From Psychrosphaera sp. B3R10 (GTDB lineage Bacteria; Pseudomonadota; Gammaproteobacteria; Enterobacterales; Alteromonadaceae), in contig NZ_JAHKQH010000001.1 in the NCBI RefSeq assembly GCF_018861025.1, positions 1-64,000 of the forward strand: a stretch of 64,000 nt of DNA. The letters run 5' to 3'. The notes beneath the pieces are model-generated. The model was not told the DNA's origin. It did no database searches and was given only the letters and a program-made list of their open reading frames with translations. Positions 47,722 to 56,490 of this stretch are shown here, piece after piece. Made by a program: the position numbers and the translations under genes. The stretch's first letter is position 1. Every line of letters starts with the position of its first letter.

Positions 47722-48549
47722 TTATTCGTGACAGGCTCGAACGCCAGCGAATAAATCTCGGTAACGGTATCGAAAAGCCGAATGTAACTCAATCAAATCA
47801 CCAGACACCCATTTTGATGATTGTCGAGTCGGTAAGCTCTTTGAGGCCGGTTTGTCATTGTCACCCGCTTGCATCTGCGCAAAGCGATAAAAGTCCTGCT
47901 TAGTGGGGTGGTTAGGCGCCACAATATTATAAATTTTTTCTTCACTAACGGGTTGGTTGATCAAATGTGTTATGGCACTAACCACATCGTCAATCATTAC
48001 CATGTTAACCAGCTGTGATGCATTTGATTGATTTATTTCAACTTTGAAACGACCCGGTGCACGGTCTTTCCCCATTAGCCCAGCTAATCTTAGGACGTGT
48101 TTAAATTTCGCACTACTGTTTAATACGCTGCACTCAGCATTATATAAGACCTTAGTCTTTAATTGGCTTTGGTCAAACGGACTAAACTCATCATTTTTTT
48201 GACTCTTAGTATAAATCCCTATCGAACTGGTAAAAATGATGTGTCTAACCTTATGTTTTTGCGCTTCATTCACGATTGCAGAAATATTGGCTGGATAACT
48301 TTCAGCCAATCCAGATTTGAATCCTGGCGGAATACAAATCACCACAACTTCCGCGTCAAATAACGTTAGGTCTCCTGATAACTGACCGTTTTCAATATTT
48401 AGTGGCAGATACTCAACATCACTAATGGGTTCTTTTGGCGTATTCGCACGAAAAGATACCTTAACTCGATTTTTCTGCTGATTTAATTTAGTTGCCAATC
48501 GGCTGCCTAAATAACCATTAGCAATGATAGAAATTGTTTTATCCGTCAA
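47722..48549 (-). CDS. NAD(P)-binding SDR-type epimerase-like protein (YeeZ-like)
   Basis: This protein of about 275 residues has a Rossmann start ISIIANGYLGSRLA, then VVICIPPG, IIFTSSIGIYTKS (Ser) and LRLAGLMGKDRAPGRF, typical of the YeeZ-like extended SDR group; the usual YxxxK is replaced. A TTG at 48549, overlapping the 3' end of the thioesterase gene by 11 bp, fits best: AGG lies 6 bp upstream and MTDKTISI begins the strand. The open frame to 48651 would overlap the neighbour by 113 bp. Substrate unknown. Confidence 0.78.
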   Translation of the reverse strand: MTDKTISIIANGYLGSRLATKLNQQKNRVKVSFRANTPKEPISDVEYLPLNIENGQLSGDLTLFDAEVVVICIPPGFKSGLAESYPANISAIVNEAQKHKVRHIIFTSSIGIYTKSQKNDEFSPFDQSQLKTKVLYNAECSVLNSSAKFKHVLRLAGLMGKDRAPGRFKVEINQSNASQLVNMVMIDDVVSAITHLINQPVSEEKIYNIVAPNHPTKQDFYRFAQMQAGDNDKPASKSLPTRQSSKWVSGDLIELHSAFRYRYRDLFAGVRACHE

Positions 48550-49480
48550 CTTTACCTGCCTTTTTAGATTTATTAACTTTCCCACCTTTGGGAACGACAA
48601 CATATTGCCCAGTAAACTTAGCAACCGGTGTAACGTCATCAAGCACTTCAACTTGCACCGCTATGCGCGCCATTTTTGCTTTAAGCAGTGGTTTAAAGTC
48701 ACCGACGATATTGTCAAAATTTGCCACGGCTCGAGGGAGTTCAGTTACCGGTTTGTGGTAATGAATAGTGGCATCAGCCAATACTAAGTCCCCTTCCACA
48801 TCGTTTTCTTTCATCATTAAATGAACCAATCCCCACCCCGTTAGCGTTGCAAGGGAGTAGATGCTCCCCGCAAACATAGTACCGTGTAGGTTCATGTTTG
48901 GGTTTAATGCCGCTCGTGTTTCAAATGTCGTGCCTGTGTATTGGTAAACTCGGATCCCCATAAGTTGGGTTATTGGAATTTGTTGATGCCAAATATTTTG
49001 TAAATCGACACACCAATGTGGGTTTCTAATGATCACTTCAGACGTCTCAAGAGATTTACACATTTGTACATGGGGTATTGCCCCAAATATCTCAGGAGCG
49101 TCACCTGTAACCACGTAGCCGAGGTTTTCATAAAAATTAGTTGCGCTGGTACGCGCGTTTAAAATAACCCGCTCAACGCCTTCCTGCCTTGCTATAGCTT
49201 CCAAAGATTCTAACATCATAGTTGCTAAGCCTTTGCGGCGATGTTGTTCTGTTACCGCCATATAGCGAATTTGTGATTCTTCACCATTGACCAAATGCAA
49301 TCGGGCTACGCCCACAACGTTGCCAGCTTCATCTTTGACCATTCGGTGCCAAGCATGTTGTTCATATTCGTCTTTCTCTGACCCTCTAGGTTGTTGTAAA
49401 GGCGCTCGCAATATCTGCCAACGTATCTCATAGTACTGTTCCCACTCCTGTTCTGAATGTGGTGCAACTACTTGATACAT
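48539..49480 (-). CDS. GNAT acetyltransferase fused to hotdog thioesterase (YiiD type)
   Basis: The 313-residue bifunctional protein resembles E. coli YiiD. N-terminal GNAT: EWEQYYEIRWQILRAP, QIRYMAVTEQHRRKGLATMML, FYENLGYVVTGDA. C-terminal hotdog domain (about 165-300): GIRVYQYTGTTFETRAALNPNMNLHGTMFAGSIYSLATLTGWGLV and VLADATIHYHKPVTELPRA. The activity may be acyl-CoA hydrolysis with acyl transfer; the E. coli protein is linked to fatty acid release. Start at MYQVVAPH (49480), behind GGGGAG. Confidence 0.92.
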   Translation of the reverse strand: MYQVVAPHSEQEWEQYYEIRWQILRAPLQQPRGSEKDEYEQHAWHRMVKDEAGNVVGVARLHLVNGEESQIRYMAVTEQHRRKGLATMMLESLEAIARQEGVERVILNARTSATNFYENLGYVVTGDAPEIFGAIPHVQMCKSLETSEVIIRNPHWCVDLQNIWHQQIPITQLMGIRVYQYTGTTFETRAALNPNMNLHGTMFAGSIYSLATLTGWGLVHLMMKENDVEGDLVLADATIHYHKPVTELPRAVANFDNIVGDFKPLLKAKMARIAVQVEVLDDVTPVAKFTGQYVVVPKGGKVNKSKKAGKVDG

Positions 49481-49564
49481 ATTATTTCTCCCCAAGTATC
49501 CAAAACGATATACACTTTCTATTATAGTTATTATTAAAAACCCAAGGTTTATTAAAAACTAACA

Positions 49565-50308
49565 ATGAAGTTAGCGCAAACACTTACGCCAGATAATGAA
49601 AATAAAACGATATATATGGTCAAAAGTTCCTTTGGCAATATTGAGATCCGTCAAAGCGGGCGCCAATCTTGGCTGCTCGTTAATGGTATTGTGCAAACCG
49701 CCATAGAGAACAGCAGGCCCTATCGTTCTCTGTTACCGCACAATTATGTCATGCTGTTACCGTTAAACTACGATGACGAACCCAAATCAATTTTGGAATT
49801 AGGAGGTGGCGGTTTATTTATTAATCGCTATTTGTCGCATTCAAGGCCGGATATCAAAGTCACCAGCGTTGATTGTTGTGCAGAGGTCATCGACTCGGTT
49901 AAAACCTATTTTCCTGCGAGTGCTAACTTAACTATTGTAGAAACCGATGCAATAGATTATCTCGAGCACTTAATCGTAAAAAACAGCACATTTGATTGGG
50001 TTATTGTTGATATTTTTATTGGGGACAGCAACAAACTCGCGACCGCTCAGCGGTCTATTTTTGCTAAAATAAATCAATGTCTAAACCAATTTGGTTGGTT
50101 AGTTATCAATATATTAGATACCTCAGAGCAAACAATCGAACAATTAAACCAGGGTATATTGGCGGAATTTGACGAAACCCCGTATCGTTTTGCGGTTCCC
50201 GAAATGCAAAATCAGATTATGATGTTGCGCAAGGGAGGTGACTTTAAGTTCCCAGAATCGGTTGCGCAACACGATCTGAACAAGACCTCACATACCTTCT
50301 CACATTAA
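49565..50308 (+). CDS. Spermidine-synthase-like methyltransferase-fold protein
   Basis: The 247-residue protein has a Rossmann fold: SILELGGGGLFINRYLS (motif I), IKVTSVDCCAEVIDSV, LTIVETDAIDYLEHL and WVIVDIFIGDS, like the spermidine synthase family. The catalytic aspartate region of true SpeE (DSTDP) is replaced by DIFIGDS, so it probably does not make spermidine. The role is unknown. It ends 3 bp into the stop of the convergent LysR gene. Confidence 0.75.
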   Translation: MKLAQTLTPDNENKTIYMVKSSFGNIEIRQSGRQSWLLVNGIVQTAIENSRPYRSLLPHNYVMLLPLNYDDEPKSILELGGGGLFINRYLSHSRPDIKVTSVDCCAEVIDSVKTYFPASANLTIVETDAIDYLEHLIVKNSTFDWVIVDIFIGDSNKLATAQRSIFAKINQCLNQFGWLVINILDTSEQTIEQLNQGILAEFDETPYRFAVPEMQNQIMMLRKGGDFKFPESVAQHDLNKTSHTFSH

Positions 50309-51222
50309 TCAATCGATTCATCCCAATAAGGTGGTACGCCATAATAACCTTCAATGAAATCGATAAAACAGCGCACTTTATTTGGCAGTAATTTTCGGTG
50401 GGCGTAGACCACATACAAGCCCATAGGATCGAGTTCAAACTCGGGCAGTACAACGTTAAGCTTGCCACTTCGAACCGCCTCACTGGCGATAAAGGTAGGT
50501 TGCAACACCAAACCTGCGCCTGCAATTGCTGCATCAACCAAAACGTCACCATTGTTACTTTGAAAATCTCCAACAGACTTACTGTTCTTGGTTTTTAACC
50601 ATTGGAAAATATCGTTCTCTTTGCCGTCCATTTCGATATAGCTGTAATGCAAATAGCGGTGATCTTTAAGGTCTTCTGGTTGTTTTGGTACACCGTGCTT
50701 TTTTAAATAGTCCGGCGATGCGCACAAAATTATTCTAATCGGCGCGACGCGTTTGGCAATAAGCGACGAGCTCTTAAGACGACCAATGCGCAGCGCAATG
50801 TCAAATCCCTCGTCAACGATGTCAACTTTGCGGTCGTTCAGTTGTAAGTCTACAGTCACAGATGGATAATGCAGTTGAAAGTCAGTGACTAACCGCGCCA
50901 TATGTTTTAGCGCAAATGACACTGGGGCACTAATTCGCAATGTACCTTTGGGACTTTGTTGTAGCCCACCTAATTGCGACTCCATTTCGTCAATACTTGA
51001 TAAAATCTGCTGTGCATGTTGAAAATAATGGGTCCCTGCCTCAGTGAGGCTCACTTTGCGTGTGGTCCGATTAAGCAAACGAACATCGAGTCGTTCTTCT
51101 AGTTTAGAAACATACTTACTCACCAGCTGCGGCGATATTTGCATTGCTGTAGCGGCATTACTAAAACTGCCTTCAATTACAACAGAGACAAATGCTCGCA
51201 TTGCATCAACTCTATCCATCAA
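50305..51222 (-). CDS. LysR-family transcriptional regulator
   Basis: The 305-residue protein has an N-terminal winged helix-turn-helix (MDRVDAMRAFVSVVIEGSFSNAATAMQISPQLVSKYVSKLEERLDVRLLNRTTRKVSLTEAG, shown by this pattern) and a periplasmic-binding-type effector domain with GTLRISAPVSF. It resembles the CrgA/AaeR-like branch. It is divergent from DoxX and the DODA dioxygenase, so it likely controls them. No inducer can be named. Confidence 0.92.
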   Translation of the reverse strand: MMDRVDAMRAFVSVVIEGSFSNAATAMQISPQLVSKYVSKLEERLDVRLLNRTTRKVSLTEAGTHYFQHAQQILSSIDEMESQLGGLQQSPKGTLRISAPVSFALKHMARLVTDFQLHYPSVTVDLQLNDRKVDIVDEGFDIALRIGRLKSSSLIAKRVAPIRIILCASPDYLKKHGVPKQPEDLKDHRYLHYSYIEMDGKENDIFQWLKTKNSKSVGDFQSNNGDVLVDAAIAGAGLVLQPTFIASEAVRSGKLNVVLPEFELDPMGLYVVYAHRKLLPNKVRCFIDFIEGYYGVPPYWDESID

Positions 51223-51383
51223 GTCCTCCGCCTTTTAATTCAAACATTATCAACATTATGTTGTTAATCATTCCACATTTTCCATATTACTCTTTTATTC
51301 TGTTGATAGTAAAGTGTGTTCATCCCAAGAGACGGGCAAATTAATTGTTATTTCAACTACAAAAATGGTTAGAGGAATTACCG

Positions 51384-51842
51384 ATGAAAACTTCATTATT
51401 AAATAAAATATTAACTTCAGATGCGGGTTTTGCCGCACTAATCCTTCGTGCTCCTGTTGGCTTAATTTTGGCTGCACATGGTGCCCAGAAACTATTTTCT
51501 TGGTTTGGTGGATATGGGTTAGATGGCACTGGACAATGGATGGCCAGTATTGGGCTAACACCAGGTTACTTAATGGCAATGCTAGCCGGCAGCGCTGAAT
51601 TTTTTGGCGGAATTGCATTACTATTAGGATTGTTAACCCGCCCTGCCGCAGTGGTTTCAGCATTCACGATGTTGGTTGCTATTGTCACCGTACACCTTGG
51701 AAACGGTTTATTTATGGCGAACAATGGCTATGAATATGGGTTAGTTTTATTTGTCGTATCAATTGCATTAGCCATTCAAGGTGGTGGTCGTTTCAGTTTA
51801 GATAACCTTATAGTGAACAAACTGACTCCTAAGCTAAACTAA
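51384..51842 (+). CDS. DoxX-family membrane protein
   Basis: The 152-residue protein has four membrane segments, with GFAALILRAPVGLILAAHGAQKLF, GYLMAMLAGSAEFFGGIALLLGLLTRPAA and FVVSIALAIQGGGRFSLD, the DoxX signature. The family includes thiosulfate:quinone oxidoreductase subunits and quinone-linked stress proteins. The start MKTSLLNK follows GAGG. It is next to the dioxygenase gene and divergent from the LysR gene, a cluster known in many proteobacteria. Confidence 0.9.
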   Translation: MKTSLLNKILTSDAGFAALILRAPVGLILAAHGAQKLFSWFGGYGLDGTGQWMASIGLTPGYLMAMLAGSAEFFGGIALLLGLLTRPAAVVSAFTMLVAIVTVHLGNGLFMANNGYEYGLVLFVVSIALAIQGGGRFSLDNLIVNKLTPKLN

Positions 51843-51880
51843 TCGCTAGCTATTCCCCTGAGAATGACAACGCAGGTATT

Positions 51881-51911
51881 GATACCGCTTTAAAAAACTT
51901 AAAGCGGTATC
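51881..51911 (+). terminator. Terminator-like hairpin between doxX and the dioxygenase gene
   Basis: GATACCGCTTTAA / TTAAAGCGGTATC with a 5-base loop lies 40 bp past the DoxX stop. It may end or attenuate the transcript before the dioxygenase gene. No long T-run follows. Confidence 0.5.
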
Positions 51912-51985
51912 ATTCCCGTTAAGACTGATTTGCGAGTCGCACTTCATTCTGAAAATTTGACTAAGTTAATCTATTTGGAACCAAA

Positions 51986-52801
51986 ATGAGCAATGTCAAT
52001 ATCGCATTTATTTCCCACGGAGGCGGGCCAATGCCTTTGCTTAATGACCCTTCACACGCGGAATTAGTCACTTATCTAACGTCATTGGCCAGTACATTTA
52101 AAAAGCCCAAAGCCATATTACTGATCAGCGCCCACTGGGAAGGATCAGTCGCGACAATTACCGCGAGCAGTCACCCTGAAATGATCTATGACTATTCGGG
52201 CTTTCCCGCTGCTGCGTATCAATTGCAATACCCAAGTCCAGGCGAGCCCAAACTCGCAACTAAAGTTCAACAAGCTTTACTTAATGCAGGCATCGCAGCA
52301 CAACTAGATTATAAACGAGGTTATGATCACGGCGCATTCGTGCCTTTAACTTTGATGTACCCAGCGGCAGATATTCCGGTTATTCAATTGTCGTTGCTCA
52401 ATAATCTTGATCCACTGCAACACCTTGCTATTGGCAAGGCACTGCAGTCCATTCAATATGATGAATTACTGGTGATTGGTTCCGGGTTTTCATTTCATAA
52501 TATGCGAGAGTTTTTTGCACCTGATACCGAAGAACGAAGAGCTAAAAATCTCGCTTTTGAACAATGGTTGCATACCACGTTATCTGATCAAAACAGCTCT
52601 GAGTCAGAACGTTGGGATAAAATGGCAAGCTGGACCAACGCACCGCATGCTCGGTATTGTCATCCAAGAGAAGAGCACCTCTTGCCATTGCATATTTGTT
52701 ATGGATTGGCGGGTAGAAAAAGTGATGAACAGCAAAGTGTTACCGTACTTAATAAACAATCTAGCGCATTTGTTTGGCGCAGTAAGTCTGATATCAATTA
52801 A
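51986..52801 (+). CDS. DODA-type extradiol aromatic ring-opening dioxygenase (YgiD-like)
   Basis: The 271-residue LigB-superfamily protein binds its metal (Fe or Zn) with His in FISHGGGPMP, ILLISAHWEGS, and the RGYDHGAFVPLTLMYP loop. The GSGFSFHNM motif is also present. It resembles E. coli YgiD (4,5-DOPA dioxygenase). Coupled by position to DoxX and LysR, so it may handle aromatic or quinone-like compounds. Convergent with the acyltransferase gene with 5 bp between the stops. Confidence 0.92.
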   Translation: MSNVNIAFISHGGGPMPLLNDPSHAELVTYLTSLASTFKKPKAILLISAHWEGSVATITASSHPEMIYDYSGFPAAAYQLQYPSPGEPKLATKVQQALLNAGIAAQLDYKRGYDHGAFVPLTLMYPAADIPVIQLSLLNNLDPLQHLAIGKALQSIQYDELLVIGSGFSFHNMREFFAPDTEERRAKNLAFEQWLHTTLSDQNSSESERWDKMASWTNAPHARYCHPREEHLLPLHICYGLAGRKSDEQQSVTVLNKQSSAFVWRSKSDIN

Positions 52802-52806
52802 TAAGT

Positions 52807-53985
52807 TCAGGCACTTTTATTGCTGCTATTTTCCTGTCTCCCTGCATCTAAACACGCAGTTGTCGAGACAGGCGACTTGTTTATTGGCTTCAACCCAAAT
52901 AAAAACCTAAGTATGTTAAAGGGTTTGATCACAAAAAAACAAATGGCACTTGTTATGGTAAGCGACAACATAAATAGTAGGCCAATCTTAGCTGGGATCG
53001 ACATTTGCCAGTTAATGACAAAATATGCGATAACCACAATCACAGTTTGATGAAAAATATAAAAAGGATAAATAAGCTCGTTGCATTGCCGAAGCCACTT
53101 TGGCGACTGAGTTAAATGGACCTGCGCATACCCCAAAAGCGTTAACATCGCTGACCAAGCAACAAAACAACACACTATCCACCAAATCGCCCATCTAACA
53201 TCCAATGACAAATATTCGCTCAAATCTGGCGAATAATAATAGGCATAAAAAACACATGTACTCACAAGCAATAACGCTAAGTGATCTTTCCGCTTCTCGC
53301 CTAGCGACAGCCAAATATGTCTATCTTGAATAAATACCATGCCTGCAATAAAGAAAAACAAATAAAATGTCGACGCAGATAAGTTCTCAATTTTGTTATC
53401 GTCGCTTGGAAAAGCTAAAGAAAAAGTCACCTTGATAATTATAAGTAACGCGACTAATACAAATAGCCCTCTTCTTATATCGGTCAGCGTTCTCAGTTTA
53501 TTTATAACAAACTTGCCGCTAGATGATGCTAAAAACTGGTTAATTGGGATCGCAAATAAGGCAAATACAATCAAAAACTCAATAAACCACAAATGATTTG
53601 TATCAAATTTTAGAGCAAGCATGGGTAACTCTTGCCAAAAAGATCCCATTTCTGAGATATTTTCAATGTAGCTTTGCGGTGGCACAACAAGCAAAACGCC
53701 AACCAATAACGGAACAAACAACCTTACCAACTTATCTAATACGAACTGCTTGGCGGAGACGTTCGACAATAGTAAAACCGCACCAACGCCTGATATAAAA
53801 AACAAGGTCGGTAATCTAAATTGCTCAAAATACACCATGATGTCATCAAGAAACTTGCTTGAATCTTTATTCATCACATGCCAACCATCACCATTAAAAG
53901 GCATACAAACATGATGAACAAAAACGGCGAAGATTAATATGACTCTTAACCAGTCCAATTCAGACAATCGTGATGTATTTTTCAT
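52807..53985 (-). CDS. Acyltransferase family 3 integral membrane protein
   Basis: The protein of about 392 residues has about ten membrane segments. The N-terminal signature RLSELDWLRVILIFAVFVHHVCMPF carries the catalytic histidine of membrane acyltransferase 3, followed by FRLPTLFFISGVGA. Near the C-terminus lie ELIYPFYIFHQTVIVVIAYFVI. Members add O-acyl groups to surface glycans. The start is set at MKNTSRL (53985), as the 27 residues before it do not fit the family; 54066 is the alternative. Confidence 0.86.
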   Translation of the reverse strand: MKNTSRLSELDWLRVILIFAVFVHHVCMPFNGDGWHVMNKDSSKFLDDIMVYFEQFRLPTLFFISGVGAVLLLSNVSAKQFVLDKLVRLFVPLLVGVLLVVPPQSYIENISEMGSFWQELPMLALKFDTNHLWFIEFLIVFALFAIPINQFLASSSGKFVINKLRTLTDIRRGLFVLVALLIIIKVTFSLAFPSDDNKIENLSASTFYLFFFIAGMVFIQDRHIWLSLGEKRKDHLALLLVSTCVFYAYYYSPDLSEYLSLDVRWAIWWIVCCFVAWSAMLTLLGYAQVHLTQSPKWLRQCNELIYPFYIFHQTVIVVIAYFVINWQMSIPAKIGLLFMLSLTITSAICFFVIKPFNILRFLFGLKPINKSPVSTTACLDAGRQENSSNKSA

Positions 53986-54066
53986 TTCCACAGCGGGATC
54001 CTTTTTATTAACAATGGAACATTTGGTTGCTTGTGCAAAGTCCCCCAAACAAAGCTTTAAAAACAT

Positions 54067-54388
54067 TTATATTTCAGCAGTCTGAGCGAAAAAACCTAAA
54101 CTAGAAAACCGGAAAACATCGTGTAATCCGAACCTTCGAATACAGTTGAGTTGTGTTAAAACTCAGATGACAAACTAGGCTCACTCAGTATTAGTCGTGG
54201 AATCAATGAAAAAGGTTACTAATCAGTTGAAATAATTATACGAATAGAAATTGAAAGGGAAGAAATAGAAAGGGTGCGCCATTATATGTTTGGCACCTTT
54301 AAGCCGAAAACTGTTTTGTTCTTAAACTAAAAAGCCATCCAAATTTGGATGGCTTTCCATTTACTTCTTACAAGTACTAATAGTTACA
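54067..54388. other. Intergenic region between acyltransferase and PEP-CTERM genes
   Basis: No gene seen. It contains the terminator of the PEP-CTERM gene at 54331-54356 and plain AT-rich sequence that must hold the acyltransferase promoter. No repeats or palindromes otherwise. Confidence 0.5.
54331..54356 (-). terminator. Terminator of the PEP-CTERM gene
   Basis: AAAGCCATCCAAA / TTTGGATGGCTTT is a perfect palindrome 32 bp past the stop of the gene at 54389. On the minus strand it is followed by TTTAG, forming an intrinsic terminator. Confidence 0.75.
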
Positions 54389-55099
54389 TTATGCTTTCTT
54401 GTAACGTCTTGCCATTAAACCTGCAAAACCTAACATAAGCATAGATAACATTCCTGGTTCAGGAACATCAACATATTGTAAGTTGTCAAAACGAGCCGTA
54501 TAACCGCCCTGTGCAGACAACGTATTGTAACCATTCAATATTACGCTACCTATGTACGATACATCACTGACTGAGTCAGTATAAACAGTCGTTCCGTTTA
54601 CTCCAAACTCGGTACCATTCGACGTAATAGAGATACTGAAGGTATTAAATGCATCAAGGATTAATGAAGATGTATCAAAAGCCCAACCGACATTTGAATC
54701 CCATACATCAGCGACTATAGTTCCAGAATCTGTTTGCGCTTCCAAAATAGGGTAGGCTGTAATGTTATCACTGTTGTCGAATGCAACACCCCATATACCG
54801 CCATATCGACCATCGTTTGCTGCTTGAGCAGAATCAATAAATAAATCAACTGACAAAAATTTAGAATGACCAATGTCTAATGTCATCCCTTGGGTATTAT
54901 AAAAGCTATTGGAGTTTAGCTGCCCAGCAACAGTCATATGTAGTTCATTGTTTACAATTTCAAAGCCATCTGGCGCTGATCTATCTACAGTCCAGTCGGC
55001 AAGGCTGTCACCATTGTTAAAGTCCACTTCAATTATCGACGCCTCTGCGTTAGACACTAGAGCGACACTAAATAATAAACCTGCAATCGATTTCTTCAT
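54389..55099 (-). CDS. PEP-CTERM sorting-domain protein
   Basis: The 236-residue exported protein has a signal peptide (KKSIAGLLFSVALVSNAEA). Its C-terminal tail is VPEPGMLSMLMLGFAGLMARRYKKA: the PEP motif, a hydrophobic stretch and a basic end, recognised by exosortase. The body is a beta-rich lectin/jelly-roll-like domain (NNGDSLADWTVDRS, DGRYGGIWGVAFDNSD, YTARFDNLQYV). It would be processed at the cell surface and may bind polysaccharide. The start is MKKSIAG (55099), 6 bp after AAGGAG. Confidence 0.9.
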   Translation of the reverse strand: MKKSIAGLLFSVALVSNAEASIIEVDFNNGDSLADWTVDRSAPDGFEIVNNELHMTVAGQLNSNSFYNTQGMTLDIGHSKFLSVDLFIDSAQAANDGRYGGIWGVAFDNSDNITAYPILEAQTDSGTIVADVWDSNVGWAFDTSSLILDAFNTFSISITSNGTEFGVNGTTVYTDSVSDVSYIGSVILNGYNTLSAQGGYTARFDNLQYVDVPEPGMLSMLMLGFAGLMARRYKKA

Positions 55100-55622
55100 G
55101 AAAATCTCCTTTTTTGAAAGCATGTATTAATTACAAATGACTAACTTGCACTTTTCATTCCAAGTAAAAAATTAGTATCAAATTCAATTGGATGCGTAAA
55201 ATTTCGGAATAAAACTGTACCAGTTGTAAAATTTTTAGACATAGACAAATAGCAAGCAAACAAAACATTATTACAATACTCTCATTCTTGAGCACGATTT
55301 CAGATCGTCTTAATAATTCTCTAAGGCCTGCCAAACAACAATTACAGCAGTAAAACAGTGTTATGGAAACGCCCCAAAATAGCGCATATCGGCTGTCAGT
55401 TTTTTTTACATTTATGATGTAATGGCAGAACCTCGTCTGTCATGTAAACTAAAAACAAATCAACAGAACGTTATTAGTTGCCCTGAAAGACCTTTTGGTT
55501 TCATTATGTATAATTACTTGAAACTGCACTGAGCAAGTTATATACAAGCCACTCAAGAAAGACAAAACAGAGTTGTACCGATTCTTAGTGTGGCGTTATG
55601 CAGAATGACATGGGAGGATACC
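55100..55622. other. Intergenic region, shared upstream segment copy 1
   Basis: No gene seen in the first 370 bp. At 55473-55548 lies a segment of about 76 bp that is similar to 56342-56418 (shared TTTTGG-TC-ATT-TGT, TTACTTGAAACT and ATATACAAG). It precedes the DUF6653-like gene, so it may hold a promoter or operator. Confidence 0.5.
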
Positions 55623-56102
55623 TTGGAATTAGATAAAGCTTTATCAAAACTATTTCTACCAGATAATGATAGTTGGTTAAAACATGCCAACCCTTGGTCA
55701 GTTTGGACTAGATTCGCTACTTTGCCGTTTATAGTTTTAAGTATTTGGTCTCGAGTTTGGATTGGGTGGTATTGCCTTATTCCTATCTCGATTCTTATCT
55801 TTTGGGTTTGGATAAATCCAACATTGTTTTCTAAGCCAAAGCATTTTAATAGTTGGGGCGCTAAAGCAGTATTAGGTGAACGCGTGTTCATGAATAGGAA
55901 AGAAGTTCCAATACCAAAAGGTCACTTAAAAGTAATAGTAATATTAAATGTACTTCAATCCTGTAGTGGAATTATGCTGATTTACGGTTTGTGGAGTTTA
56001 GATTTAGCCATTACTCTTCACGGCATCGCTTATGTATACCTAACCAAAATGTGGTTTTTGGATCGTATGGTTTGGCTTTATGAATCTTCAAATTCGGCAT
56101 AA
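55623..56102 (+). CDS. DUF6653-like membrane protein
   Basis: The protein of about 159 residues has three or four membrane segments (FATLPFIVLSIWSRVWIGWYCLIPISILIFWVWI, VIVILNVLQSCSGIMLIYGL, DLAITLHGIAYVYLT). HANPWSVWTRF, WINPTLFSKPKHFNSWG and LGERVFMNRK match DUF6653 proteins of unknown function. TTG 55623 is preferred as start, with GGGAGG 5 bp upstream. ATG at 55605 or 55590 are alternatives without a good ribosome site. Confidence 0.72.
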   Translation: MELDKALSKLFLPDNDSWLKHANPWSVWTRFATLPFIVLSIWSRVWIGWYCLIPISILIFWVWINPTLFSKPKHFNSWGAKAVLGERVFMNRKEVPIPKGHLKVIVILNVLQSCSGIMLIYGLWSLDLAITLHGIAYVYLTKMWFLDRMVWLYESSNSA

Positions 56103-56490
56103 CAATGTTAATAAATGGACAGCGTTATCGTGGCAAGGAAGGTTAAGGATATTTAGGAAAACAAGGAATATGTTCTGCTCAAGTCAAAGCAATATTTCAA
56201 CATTCCTTAGTTTGTAAACAGTCCTGTTAACGTTTTGTTGTAGTCAAGGATATTTAGCCTCCGTTTTATAACATCTGACCGGTGATTTTCTCGCACTTTC
56301 ACCCCCTAATTTCAAACCCCAACATCATATAAACCACTTTTATTAAGTTACCGTGAAATATCTTTTGGCTCCATTGTGTCTACTTACTTGAAACTTGCAT
56401 CTGCAAGTCATATACAAGTTAAACAAATCAGTAATAGTGCCTAATACACTTTAGTCGGCACTTTTAACTCGCGAACATTAAGGAACCACC
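56103..56490. other. Intergenic region, shared upstream segment copy 2
   Basis: No gene seen in 388 bp. At 56342-56418 lies the second copy of the segment found at 55473-55548. It includes ACTTGAAACTTGCA-TCTGCAAGT, a short dyad. It precedes the GST gene. The rest is unremarkable. Confidence 0.5.
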
